The notes under the pieces are model-generated. The model was not told the DNA's origin and searched no databases. It was given only the letters and a program-made list of their open reading frames with translations. Made by a program: the position numbers and the translations under genes. From contig NZ_LMUP01000004.1 of assembly GCF_009765875.1 (NCBI RefSeq), positions 248,001 through 312,000 on the forward strand: 64,000 nucleotides of DNA, read 5' to 3'. The stretch is from Pedobacter sp. L105. GTDB taxonomy: Bacteria; Bacteroidota; Bacteroidia; Sphingobacteriales; Sphingobacteriaceae. Of this stretch, positions 10,333 through 18,230 are shown one piece after another (within the stretch, counting starts at the first letter, position 1; each line of letters opens with the position of its first letter).

Positions 10333-12441
10333 TTGGATAACAGTAAAATAAAAAGATATACCGTTACGGCGGCATTGCCCTATACGAATGGCCCGGTGCA
10401 TATCGGGCATTTAGCAGGTGTTTATTTACCTGCAGATACTTATGTACGTTACCTTCGTTCAAATAAAAGGGATGTGAAGTTTATTTGCGGGTCTGATGAG
10501 AACGGTGTTCCTATCACACTGAAAGCTAAAAAAGAGGGGGTAACCCCTCAGGTTGTTGTAGATAAATACCATAAAATTATAGGTGATTCCTTTAAGGAGT
10601 TTGGTGTTTCTTTTGATATTTATCACCGTACATCATCTCAGATGCATCATCAGACAGCATCTGATTTCTTTGAAACGCTTTATGAAAAGGGGCTTTTTAC
10701 AGAAGAAGTAACGGAACAATACTATGATGAAAAAGCACAATCGTTCTTAGCCGACAGATATATTACAGGCACATGTCCTGTATGCGGATTTGAGCATGCT
10801 TATGGAGATCAGTGCGAGAATTGCGGAAGTACATTGAATGCGACCGACCTGATCAATCCGAAGTCAACATTATCAGGAGAACCACCTGTAAGAAAAGAAA
10901 CTAAAAACTGGTTTCTTCCCTTAGAAAATTATGAGGAACGTTTAAGAGCATATATAGAAGGCCACAAAGAGTGGAAACCAAATGTTTACGGGCAGTGTTT
11001 GAGCTGGCTGAATGCCGGCCTGCAACCAAGGGCAATGACGCGCGATCTGGACTGGGGAGTGAAAGTTCCTTTAAAGGATGCTGCGGGTAAAGTGTTGTAT
11101 GTTTGGTTTGATGCACCTATCGGTTATATTTCTGCTACAAAGGAATTGTTCGACTATGCTACGCTGGATGTATGGAACCCGAGGGCGGAAGAGTATTATA
11201 TTAACCCTAATGGGGTAGAGCAAGGTAACTGGGAAGATTACTGGAAAGATGAAAGCACCAAGCTGGTACATTTTATTGGTAAGGATAATATTGTATTTCA
11301 TTGTGTTATTTTCCCTGCTATGCTCATGGCACATGGTGGATATATCCTGGCTGATAATGTTCCTGCTAATGAGTTCCTGAATTTAGAGGGAAATAAGATT
11401 TCTACCTCTAAAAACTGGGCCGTATGGTTAAATGAATACCTTGTTGATTTTAAAGATAAACAGGATGTATTGCGTTATGTTTTAACGGCAACAGCACCAG
11501 AAACCAAGGATAATGATTTTACCTGGAAAGATTTCCAAGCTAGAAATAACAATGAGCTTGTTGCTGTTTTGGGTAATTTCATCAACAGGGTAGTAGTGCT
11601 TACACAAAAATATTTTGGTGGTAAGGTACCGATGTTAATGGGGGTTACTGAACAGGATCAGCAGGTGATCGATGAATTGGCTACCTACCCGGCTAAGATC
11701 AGTGCTTCAATCGAGAATTACAGGTTCAGGGAAGCATTAACCGAAGTGATGAACGTAGCGCGTTTAGGCAATAAATACCTGGCCGATACCGAACCCTGGA
11801 AAGTGATCAAAACTGATGAAGACAGGGTGCGTACCATCTTAAATATTGGTTTGCAGATCGTGGCTAACCTGGAAATTTTAATTGAACCTTTTCTGCCGTT
11901 TACAGCTGATAAACTCATGAAAATGCTAAATTATGGCGGACATTCATGGGAAGATGCAGGTAAAATGCATCTATTAAGCCATGGTCATCAATTAAACGAA
12001 CCTGCTTTATTGTTTGAGAAAATTGAAGATGCGGAAGTGCAGGCTCAGATTGATAAACTCAATCAGAGTAAAGCAGATAATATATTAGCCAATATAGTAG
12101 TTGCACCGGTTAAAGAAAACATTGATTTTGATCAGTTTAGTACTATGGATATCCGTGTAGCCACGATAATTGCTGCGGAAAAGGTAGCCAAAACTAAAAA
12201 GCTGCTCAAATTAACCTTAGATACCGGAATAGATCAAAGGACGGTCGTTTCAGGAATTGCTGAGTATTTCTCACCAGATGAGGTGATTGGACAGCAGGTA
12301 AGTTTGCTCGTTAACCTGGCTCCGAGAGAAATTAAAGGAATTTTATCACAGGGAATGATTTTAATGTCTGAAAATTCAGATGGAAAACTTACTTTTGTGG
12401 CACCTTTACAAAATCATAGCAATGGAAGCGTAATCAGGTAG
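10333..12441 (+). CDS. metG: Methionyl-tRNA synthetase
   Basis: 702 residues, full length for the long MetG form. It charges tRNA-Met in the cytoplasm. The class I HIGH motif is PVHIGHLAG near the N-terminus, and the KMSKS equivalent is [10 protein letters not shown] zinc knuckle ([18 protein letters not shown]) and an anticodon-binding helical region follow. The C-terminal OB-fold tRNA-binding domain (about 595–700) begins '[20 protein letters not shown]'. The start appears to be TTG at 10333, because no ATG precedes the conserved [14 protein letters not shown] stretch. Confidence 0.97.
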   Translation: MDNSKIKRYTVTAALPYTNGPVHIGHLAGVYLPADTYVRYLRSNKRDVKFICGSDENGVPITLKAKKEGVTPQVVVDKYHKIIGDSFKEFGVSFDIYHRTSSQMHHQTASDFFETLYEKGLFTEEVTEQYYDEKAQSFLADRYITGTCPVCGFEHAYGDQCENCGSTLNATDLINPKSTLSGEPPVRKETKNWFLPLENYEERLRAYIEGHKEWKPNVYGQCLSWLNAGLQPRAMTRDLDWGVKVPLKDAAGKVLYVWFDAPIGYISATKELFDYATLDVWNPRAEEYYINPNGVEQGNWEDYWKDESTKLVHFIGKDNIVFHCVIFPAMLMAHGGYILADNVPANEFLNLEGNKISTSKNWAVWLNEYLVDFKDKQDVLRYVLTATAPETKDNDFTWKDFQARNNNELVAVLGNFINRVVVLTQKYFGGKVPMLMGVTEQDQQVIDELATYPAKISASIENYRFREALTEVMNVARLGNKYLADTEPWKVIKTDEDRVRTILNIGLQIVANLEILIEPFLPFTADKLMKMLNYGGHSWEDAGKMHLLSHGHQLNEPALLFEKIEDAEVQAQIDKLNQSKADNILANIVVAPVKENIDFDQFSTMDIRVATIIAAEKVAKTKKLLKLTLDTGIDQRTVVSGIAEYFSPDEVIGQQVSLLVNLAPREIKGILSQGMILMSENSDGKLTFVAPLQNHSNGSVIR

Positions 12442-12446
12442 TACAT

Positions 12447-12518
12447 GGTCCCGTAGTTCAACGGATAGAATAGAAGTTTCCTAAACTTTAGATATGAGTT
12501 CGATTCTCGTCGGGACCA
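12447..12518 (+). tRNA. tRNA-Arg (anticodon CCT)
   Basis: The cloverleaf can be drawn: acceptor GGTCCCG/CGGGACC, anticodon stem GAAGT/ACTTT with loop TTCCTAA (anticodon CCT), T arm ATGAG-TTCGATT-CTCGT, and discriminator A at 12518. CCA is not encoded. A tyrosine recombinase gene starts 248 bases downstream, so the tRNA 3' end is a likely integration site. Confidence 0.9.
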
Positions 12519-12541
12519 CTTGATAACTAATAAAATTCACC

Positions 12542-12580
12542 AAAAGCCCGCAAAATGCATTTTGCGGGCTTTTATTTTTT
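12542..12580 (+). terminator. Terminator after tRNA-Arg
   Basis: AGCCCGCAAAAT and its perfect complement ATTTTGCGGGCT form a 12-bp stem with almost no loop. A-tracts before and T-tracts after make it potentially bidirectional. It ends the metG/tRNA region. Confidence 0.85.
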
Positions 12581-12765
12581 GAAAAACAACCGATTTGGTC
12601 AACTTTTTCCAGTATTCTGGTGAGTAAATCGGTGAGTAAAATCAAATCTTAAGTCTGACTCACCAGGAACCTTGTAAGTTGCTGTTAGTCAATATGTTCA
12701 GTGGTTGAACATGTTGATAATCAAGAGGCACAAATGTAAATTTGTAAACATCTTTGATTTAAATT

Positions 12766-14037
12766 ATGAGTAGCAATTTCAATCTGCTTTTTTATCTAAA
12801 GAAGCCACGGAACTATGAATCAGGTACATTGCCTGTTTATCTAAGGATAACATTAAACGGAAAACGATCTGAATCCTCTCTTGGAAGAGAAATTGAACCC
12901 GGATCCTGGGATTCAAGGCGTGGCCGAGCACGGGGAACAAAAGAGGAAGCCAGGCAGCTAAATGCCCACTTAGATAGTGTGCTTTCAAAGATCAAACGTA
13001 TTCACACCCACATGATTGATGTCAATATGGAGCTCACAGCTGATCTCCTGAGAAATGAATTTGATGGGAAAGGTGCTACTTCGAGAATGTTATTGGAAAT
13101 TTTCCAGGAGCATAATGAGAATGCTGAAAGTTTAATAGGACATGGTTTCGGAATTAATACCATTAGAACATTCAAAAGTTCCTTGAAGCATCTGCGTGAA
13201 TTTTTACAATGGAAGTTCAATCATCCCGATATCAGCATTAAAAAAGTGGATTTTAACTTTATAAAAAATTATGATTTGTATCTCAGAATTCAATGTAAAT
13301 GTATTCCTATCTCTGCTGATAAGTATGTTAAACATTTGAAAAAAATGATATTGTTGTCAATGGCAAACGGATGGATTACAATGAATCCATTTCAGCATTA
13401 TAAATCAACGGCAAAACCCAGTCCCCGCACTTTTTTAACAAAAGCGGAACTAGGTCTTATTGAGAATAAAGAACTCGCTATCGAACGATTAAAGAATGTA
13501 CGAGATATTTTCATTTTCTGTTGTTATACAGGGCTGGCTTACGCAGATGTTCAAAAACTTAAACCTTCTGAAATTAAAGTTGGAGATGATGGCGAACTTT
13601 GGATATTTTCAAGCAGACAGAAAACCGAAACACCATTTCACATTCCCTTATTAAAATCTGCTATTGATATTATTGATTGTTATAGAGATCATCCCTTATG
13701 TCAAAATAAATCTATATTACTTCCGGTTTATACTAATCAACGGATGAATAGCTATTTGAAAGAAATAGCTGATTTATGCGGGATTGCTAAAGTATTGACC
13801 TTCCACATGGCCAGACATACGTTTGCTACTACTGTTACGCTCTCAAATGGAGTTCCTATCGAAACTGTTTCCAAAATGCTTGGACACAACAGTATTAAAA
13901 CAACAGAACATTATGCAAAAGTTTTAGATAGTAAAATTGCAAAAGACATGGCTATATTGAAAAATAAACTAGATAAGGTAGAGTTAGACAAGATAGAGAC
14001 TCTGAGCCATGTAAAGATTATCAAACTATATAATTGA
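12766..14037 (+). CDS. Tyrosine recombinase (integrase, Bacteroidota mobile-element type)
   Basis: 423 residues. It has an N-terminal arm-type DNA-binding domain (about 1–100), a SAM-like core-binding domain (about 110–210) and a catalytic domain (about 220–410). Catalytic residues visible are His347/Arg350 in HMARHTF, His374 in MLGHNS and the nucleophile Tyr383 in EHYAK, with a Lys in the SSRQKTE beta-hairpin. The usual first Arg is replaced by Ala258 (TGLAYADV). The gene begins about 250 bases after tRNA-Arg, which is the usual place for an element integrase. Lower G+C than the block after 17.4 kb. Confidence 0.93.
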   Translation: MSSNFNLLFYLKKPRNYESGTLPVYLRITLNGKRSESSLGREIEPGSWDSRRGRARGTKEEARQLNAHLDSVLSKIKRIHTHMIDVNMELTADLLRNEFDGKGATSRMLLEIFQEHNENAESLIGHGFGINTIRTFKSSLKHLREFLQWKFNHPDISIKKVDFNFIKNYDLYLRIQCKCIPISADKYVKHLKKMILLSMANGWITMNPFQHYKSTAKPSPRTFLTKAELGLIENKELAIERLKNVRDIFIFCCYTGLAYADVQKLKPSEIKVGDDGELWIFSSRQKTETPFHIPLLKSAIDIIDCYRDHPLCQNKSILLPVYTNQRMNSYLKEIADLCGIAKVLTFHMARHTFATTVTLSNGVPIETVSKMLGHNSIKTTEHYAKVLDSKIAKDMAILKNKLDKVELDKIETLSHVKIIKLYN

Positions 14038-14169
14038 TCCCTACTCTAAATTATCTTATGTGTTTATTTCCAACTGGCTTTTTATCATTACAGATTGAGT
14101 AAATTATTAAGAAATTAATTATTCAAAGTATTATTTGGGTTGGTAAGTCGTTAAGTAAAAAAGCGATAT

Positions 14170-14904
14170 ATGAAAAAGTCTTACTTTAAATTTAGAGGGC
14201 GTTTTGATTTTAACCCCCATCGTTATGAAATAGGCAATCCTGTTATCCAAAATAAAAGGTTAGAAAATAATTTCTTTTTTAAAAAGCTAAATGAAATTGA
14301 AGAGAGCGAGTATGATGCCTATTTTTCTTACCACCAGCATTTTTTTATAAAACAGTTTCCCGCTGAGGGATACCAATTCTTATTATATGTACTGGATCTG
14401 CTAGATAAGAGAATTGAGAACTACGATCGTAAAGATTTCTATACTAATGCGGTACGAACCTTAAATAACCTGGATATCCTAAAATCTTTCAGAGAGGTCC
14501 TGATGCGAAAAGGTAATTGGGATATAGAAAAAGGTATAAAAGAAAAATTATTAGCGCAAGAACTGCTCAATTCTCAATTAAAAGATAAGATTAAATTGGC
14601 AACTAAATTTGATGCAATTGAAAAGATCAATATTCCTGAAGGCGCTTTACCGGCATTTATTTATTTGATTAAGCTCATTCAGCAACTGGAGCTTCCATCC
14701 GGGCAGAAACTTGCTAAAGCCCAATCTCAAAGTCCATGGTACAAAATGATAGGTAAATACTTTCACCATGGAGGAAAGGAAATATCGCTGGATACTTTAA
14801 GAAACTATTTTCCGGCAACCAAAGATGGTAAGTTGATTAAGGGGTCAGAGATTTCAGAAGAAAACCAAATCTTTGAGATTATCCGAAAAGATCATATATC
14901 TTAA
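14170..14904 (+). CDS. Uncharacterised mobile-element protein
   Basis: 244 residues, charged and mostly helical, with no signal peptide or membrane segment. I do not recognise a domain. Its position between an integrase and small DNA-binding proteins, and its size, resemble accessory regulators such as RteC-like proteins of Bacteroidota integrative elements, but no diagnostic motif supports that. The A+T-rich codon use matches the integrase. ATG 14170 follows an in-frame stop closely and is the only reasonable start. Confidence 0.75.
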   Translation: MKKSYFKFRGRFDFNPHRYEIGNPVIQNKRLENNFFFKKLNEIEESEYDAYFSYHQHFFIKQFPAEGYQFLLYVLDLLDKRIENYDRKDFYTNAVRTLNNLDILKSFREVLMRKGNWDIEKGIKEKLLAQELLNSQLKDKIKLATKFDAIEKINIPEGALPAFIYLIKLIQQLELPSGQKLAKAQSQSPWYKMIGKYFHHGGKEISLDTLRNYFPATKDGKLIKGSEISEENQIFEIIRKDHIS

Positions 14905-15013
14905 CTTATCCTCCCTAATCATGACCAAACAATTCCGCTGGTCACTCAAATTCGGGCATTCTAACTCAATTTTGAAGTAGCAATTGTGCTATCACTTAAA
15001 AGAAGGGAAATTT

Positions 15014-15274
15014 ATGTCTGTGGAAATTATCACGAAGGAAGATCTTGATCGGTTCAAGGTAGACCTACTAAAGGAGATTAAACAAATGTTGTCAGCCACA
15101 CCTGGTGAAAGTAAAAGGTGGCTTAAAAATTCTGAAGTACGCAAAATGTTATCGATATCCTCTGGAAAACTTCAAATGCTTCGCGTCAACAATACTCTTC
15201 CTTACACAAAAATTGGCGGTACCATGTACTATAAATTTGAAGATATTGTCAGAATGCTGGAGGGTAAATCTTAA
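15014..15274 (+). CDS. Small excisionase-like helix-turn-helix protein
   Basis: 86 residues. The C-terminal half reads 'WLKNSEVRKMLSISSGKLQM' then 'LPYTKIGGTMYYKFEDIVRML', the layout of the HTH_17/MerR-like DNA-binding domain found in element-borne regulators and excisionases. An upstream TTG at 14984 is in frame, but ATG 15014 is preceded by an AGAAGGGA purine tract and begins MSVEIITKEDL, so it is preferred. The stop overlaps the next start (TAATG), suggesting translational coupling. Confidence 0.75.
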   Translation: MSVEIITKEDLDRFKVDLLKEIKQMLSATPGESKRWLKNSEVRKMLSISSGKLQMLRVNNTLPYTKIGGTMYYKFEDIVRMLEGKS

Positions 15275-15567
15275 TGATTGTTATGAAACAGGAAGCACCA
15301 ATGAGTCAGTTCTTTAAAAAAGCAGTTGATGACCGCAGAATTATTATCTCACATATAAGCCTATTTGCAGCTATTTGTCAATGTTGGAAAAACTGCGGAT
15401 GCATTCATCCTGTCCCTGTCAAACGAAGGGAGTTAATGAAATTATCAAAGATATCTTCATTTGCCACCTACCACAAGTGTATTAAAGAGCTACATGAGAT
15501 AGGGTACATTAGGTATGAGCCGTTTTATAAGACATCAGGTAGTTTGATATACTTCTTGAAAGAATAA
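15274..15567 (+). CDS. Small winged-helix-like protein of the integrated element
   Basis: 97 residues starting inside the stop of the preceding gene. Segments 'KRRELMKLSKISSFATYHKC' and 'IKELHEIGYIRYEP' look like a winged helix-turn-helix followed by a beta wing. Such proteins often act in replication or regulation of mobile elements, but the function here is inferred only from fold-like features. ATG codons at 15283 and 15301 are alternative starts. Confidence 0.65.
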   Translation: MIVMKQEAPMSQFFKKAVDDRRIIISHISLFAAICQCWKNCGCIHPVPVKRRELMKLSKISSFATYHKCIKELHEIGYIRYEPFYKTSGSLIYFLKE

Positions 15568-15671
15568 TAACGAGGATAGGTATAATCTGGATCTTTGAAA
15601 TTGTCCTCCTTACAAAAAGATGTACATCTTTGAATAACCGCGTCGTGCTTGATACAAAGCCCATGAAACAG

Positions 15672-15699
15672 GGCAACGCAACTTCATACATGCGTTGCC
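15672..15699. repeat. 9-bp perfect inverted repeat at the 5' end of the XRE gene
   Basis: GGCAACGCA and TGCGTTGCC are separated by 10 bases. It overlaps the possible TTG start of the following HTH gene, so it may be an operator or a translation-controlling hairpin. There is no T-run, so it is not a simple terminator. Confidence 0.6.
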
Positions 15700-16126
15700 T
15701 TGTTTGCGTTATGAGAAAGAGCATGATAAACCCAAGCCAAAATCATTTCCACAGAATCCAATTACAATTGGCGAACATATTAAGAAAAAACGAATGGAAC
15801 TAAAGTTATTGCAAAGTGAAGTAGCAATAATTTTCAATATAAGCACTGATTGTATTACGTATTGGGAAAATAATAGAAGTACGCCGCAAGTAAACTTCAT
15901 CCCTCAAATTATTGAATTTCTAGGGTATTGTCCAATTGAATTTGATGAAAGTACGCTATCAGGACGCTTAATGGCCTATCGATGGAGGAATGGGTTTAGC
16001 TATAAACGATTGGGAAGGATTCTAGGAGTAGATGGAACGACTATAGGCGTCTGGGAGAAAGGAGAGAAATTGCCTTCACAAAGGAAAGTAAAGGTGTTGG
16101 AAAAGTTATTAAGTAAGAGAGTATAA
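15695..16126 (+). CDS. XRE-family helix-turn-helix regulator
   Basis: About 140 residues. The Cro/CI-type HTH reads 'TIGEHIKKKRMELKLLQSEV' then 'FNISTDCITYWENNRSTPQV'. A second similar unit (RLMAYRWRNGFSYKRLGRIL, 'VDGTTIGVWEKGEKLPS') makes a tandem arrangement. No ATG precedes the first domain, so the start must be TTG (15695 or 15704), next to or inside a 9-bp hairpin. It is probably a regulator of the integrated element. Confidence 0.75.
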   Translation: MPCLRYEKEHDKPKPKSFPQNPITIGEHIKKKRMELKLLQSEVAIIFNISTDCITYWENNRSTPQVNFIPQIIEFLGYCPIEFDESTLSGRLMAYRWRNGFSYKRLGRILGVDGTTIGVWEKGEKLPSQRKVKVLEKLLSKRV

Positions 16127-16138
16127 ATAATGATGATC

Positions 16139-16372
16139 TTATTTTCTAAACCCTTTCTTTAAAATACTTTCAATTATAGCCCGCTTGATTTTAGCTTCTT
16201 CATCAGTTAATTGTATGTAAGTCACGGTAACGGTATAGGTTTTTTGCGATTTTTTACAGGGTGATTTTATTTTCTCTTTAAAGATTTCGTTTGATTTGGG
16301 ATGCTCAATATTGACCTCGTATCCATCTTTTTTAACAATTGGATCATTATTGTTTTTACTAACATAACTCAT
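16139..16372 (-). CDS. Small hypothetical protein
   Basis: 77 residues, Lys-rich: 'MSYVSKNNNDPIVKKDGYEV' and 'TVTVTYIQLTDEEAKIKRAI' suggest a beta hairpin followed by a helix. It has a clean ATG and is convergent with the XRE gene. No family is recognised. Codon use is like its neighbours, so it is probably real cargo of the element. Confidence 0.45.
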   Translation of the reverse strand: MSYVSKNNNDPIVKKDGYEVNIEHPKSNEIFKEKIKSPCKKSQKTYTVTVTYIQLTDEEAKIKRAIIESILKKGFRK

Positions 16373-16420
16373 TTTTTTTCTCTCAATAGCAGTCGATCCC
16401 TCGGTATAAATTATTAAAAG

Positions 16421-16464
16421 GGCTGTAGAAATTCGTGGTGCAAGTGCCTTGAATTGCTATAGCC
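16421..16464. repeat. 14-bp imperfect inverted repeat
   Basis: GGCTGTAGAAATTC faces GAATTGCTATAGCC (12 of 14 positions pair) across a 16-base loop. It lies close to the decayed mobilisation-type gene, so it could belong to a transfer origin. There is no T-run. Confidence 0.5.
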
Positions 16465-16620
16465 TTATAAACTGTGTTTTAATAATTATAGAAGGAGTTT
16501 TGGTCAGATGAGCAGATCATAAGGTTTTTAATTGACCTGTTTTAAATTTCAGAACAGCGATTTTTATTGCTCTTTTTGTGCCTGCCAATAAAAAGTAATA
16601 GGCACGATGATTTTTAGCAG

Positions 16621-16855
16621 TTATAACTGGCCATTTAGCAACTCCGTTTTCTCTTTATAAACTTTTTCAAGGTCTTTAGCGGTTTGCAAACGAAGTTCTT
16701 CATTAGCTTTTAGTCTTTCATTCAGGTTGTCTATCTCCTTCTGATAATTTGCTGTAAGCTGTAATTTCACGGATTCAATCAGTTTAGCTTTTGAATTTTC
16801 CAGTTCTTCAACTGTGTGGTTGAAGGTATCGTATTTCCGACTCTTTTGTTTCTCG
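16621..16855 (-). pseudogene. C-terminal coiled-coil fragment, probably of a mobilisation (MobV-like) protein
   Basis: On the minus strand, after an in-frame TAA, about 77 codons read without an ATG: 'KYDTFNHTVEELENSKAKLI', 'ESVKLQLTANYQKEIDNLNE', then more heptad-like helix to TAA at 16621. The heptad pattern and length are like the C-terminal coiled coil of Bacteroidota MobV/Pre relaxases. The relaxase domain is absent. The assignment is from recall of that tail, so it is uncertain; that it is a broken coding fragment is more secure. Confidence 0.5.
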
Positions 16856-16971
16856 CATTATGCAAGTATGTTTTTTTAAATTCTTTTTTTAATTTAAAAA
16901 CGTGCAAATTTGGCTGAAATACAAGGTTTGTTATCTGTTTGTTTATCAATGCTTTGTGTTGTTTTGATTTT

Positions 16972-17259
16972 TTTGTTACTCGTTTGTCTCCAGTTTTAGC
17001 TAACTATCTATCAGTTAATTAGCTTCATAATATGTATCGGAAAATAGCCGAGCATAATTAATTGATTTTAAATTAGTTATGAAATATTTGAACAAAATTT
17101 AAATCATTTTAATTAACTTTCAAATTATCAGTTACTTGCGAAAATAAGCCCATTGGTATATTTTATATTAACCTAATATTTGGGGCTTTTTTTTGCTCAT
17201 TTGTTCCTTAAAGTGTGTTTTGTTCCTCGTTTATTTCGATTGTAACTACGAGTAACAAA
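16972..17259. repeat. TTTGTT(A/C)CTCGT repeats, two direct and one inverted
   Basis: TTTGTTACTCGT occurs at 16972–16983, TTTGTTCCTCGT at 17219–17230, and the reverse complement ACGAGTAACAAA at 17248–17259. The last two can form a hairpin with one mismatch. The repeats lie at the distal end of the integrated element and could be recombinase arm sites or a transfer origin. Confidence 0.65.
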
Positions 17260-17322
17260 AAGGAACTAAAGAAAACTAAACAACACAAAATATCGCAAAG
17301 TTTTGGGAGCAATTAAAACCAT

Positions 17323-17360
17323 TAACAATCATTAACACTCCCTATTCTTATTTTAACATT
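17323..17360 (+). promoter_or_regulatory. Three TAACA-type half-sites upstream of the TlpA/two-component operon
   Basis: TAACAAT (17323), TAACACT (17333) and TAACATT (17354) are spaced 10 and 21 bases. Exactly the same spacing occurs at 25071/25081/25102. Tandem sites at about one helical turn are what OmpR-family regulators bind, and such a regulator is the third gene of the operon. The third half-site occupies the −33 position. Confidence 0.6.
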
Positions 17361-17378
17361 CAAAACCTTCCCGCCCGG

Positions 17379-17386
17379 TAACTTTG
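17379..17386 (+). promoter_or_regulatory. −7 box (TAACTTTG) of the TlpA/two-component operon
   Basis: A perfect TAnnTTTG within CCCGGTAACTTT, 48 bases before the TlpA ATG. No TTTG −33 box is present at about 20 bases upstream; a TAACATT half-site lies there instead, suggesting activator dependence. Confidence 0.65.
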
Positions 17387-17433
17387 TCCCCTGAAGCAAA
17401 CGAACAATCAGACCGCTTCCATAAATAAAGGAC

Positions 17434-18195
17434 ATGATCACCAACAGTTTAGCCGCCCGAAAAGGCGGTACCAATCCAATCAAAGGCATATTATTTTCAG
17501 CAGTTTTGAGCCTGCTCTTTACTAATGTTGAAGCACAAGTTGATACCAAGGTCAACCAGAAGAAACCAGCCGTAACGGCCCCGGTCACTTACATGATGCC
17601 GGATGGCAGTTTGATTGCCAAAGATAAGATTGACAGCGTAGACAGATCCTGGAACGGCGCGCTGATGCTCGGACATGACGCCAAAGACCAGGCACAGGGC
17701 GTAATACATATCTTCCGTTTAAGCGAGGAAAATATGAAACAGATCGCGGCCCAGAATGCGAAGGCTGATTCGGCGGTTAAAGTGCTGGTTGGTAAAATGG
17801 CACCTGAATTTCAATTAACGGATATCGGTGGCCGACAATGGTCAACAGTTCAGCTGCGGGGAAAGGTAATAGTGCTTAATTTCTGGTATACCTCATGCCC
17901 ACCCTGCAACGCAGAAATGCCGGACTTAAATGAACTGACTAAAAAATATGATCCTGCAAAAGTGGTTTTCCTCGCGCTAACCTTTAACGATGCGCAAAAG
18001 GTCAAAACTTACCTGGAAAGTCATGAATTCGCTTACCATATCATCGCCGGTACCAAGCCTACGGATCAGAAATACCGGATCAGCGGCTGGCCGACCAGTT
18101 TGGTAGTGAATAAAGCCGGGCTGATCACGCACGCGGTCAATATGAAAGATGATATCAAGGCAGATCTTTCCGCGGCTATTGAGGCCGACCTTTAA
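17434..18195 (+). CDS. Secreted TlpA-like thiol-disulfide oxidoreductase
   Basis: 253 residues. The N-terminus has a hydrophobic export segment (about 15–33, 'GILFSAVLSLLFTNVEAQ'). A linker follows, then an AlkC/TSA-redoxin-like TlpA domain (about 118–250) with active site SCPPC (Cys155, Cys158) and the cis-Pro loop GWPTSLV. It probably reduces or isomerises disulfides in the periplasm. It is followed 35 bases later by a histidine kinase and response regulator, so envelope redox or stress signalling is a reasonable inference. ATG 17434 is preceded by AAAGGA. Confidence 0.88.
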   Translation: MITNSLAARKGGTNPIKGILFSAVLSLLFTNVEAQVDTKVNQKKPAVTAPVTYMMPDGSLIAKDKIDSVDRSWNGALMLGHDAKDQAQGVIHIFRLSEENMKQIAAQNAKADSAVKVLVGKMAPEFQLTDIGGRQWSTVQLRGKVIVLNFWYTSCPPCNAEMPDLNELTKKYDPAKVVFLALTFNDAQKVKTYLESHEFAYHIIAGTKPTDQKYRISGWPTSLVVNKAGLITHAVNMKDDIKADLSAAIEADL

Positions 18196-18230
18196 TCACT
18201 GTTTAGCGTTATATTTGTAAAGATACCGGA

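Larger units (their letters stand above)
16373..17322. other. A+T-rich end of the integrated element, no intact gene
   Basis: About 950 bases hold a 14-bp imperfect inverted repeat (16421–16434 / 16451–16464), a decayed coiled-coil gene on the minus strand (16621–16855) and the TTTGTT(A/C)CTCGT repeats (16972–17259). Nothing else coding was found. Composition changes sharply to G+C-richer sequence just after this stretch. Confidence 0.6.
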
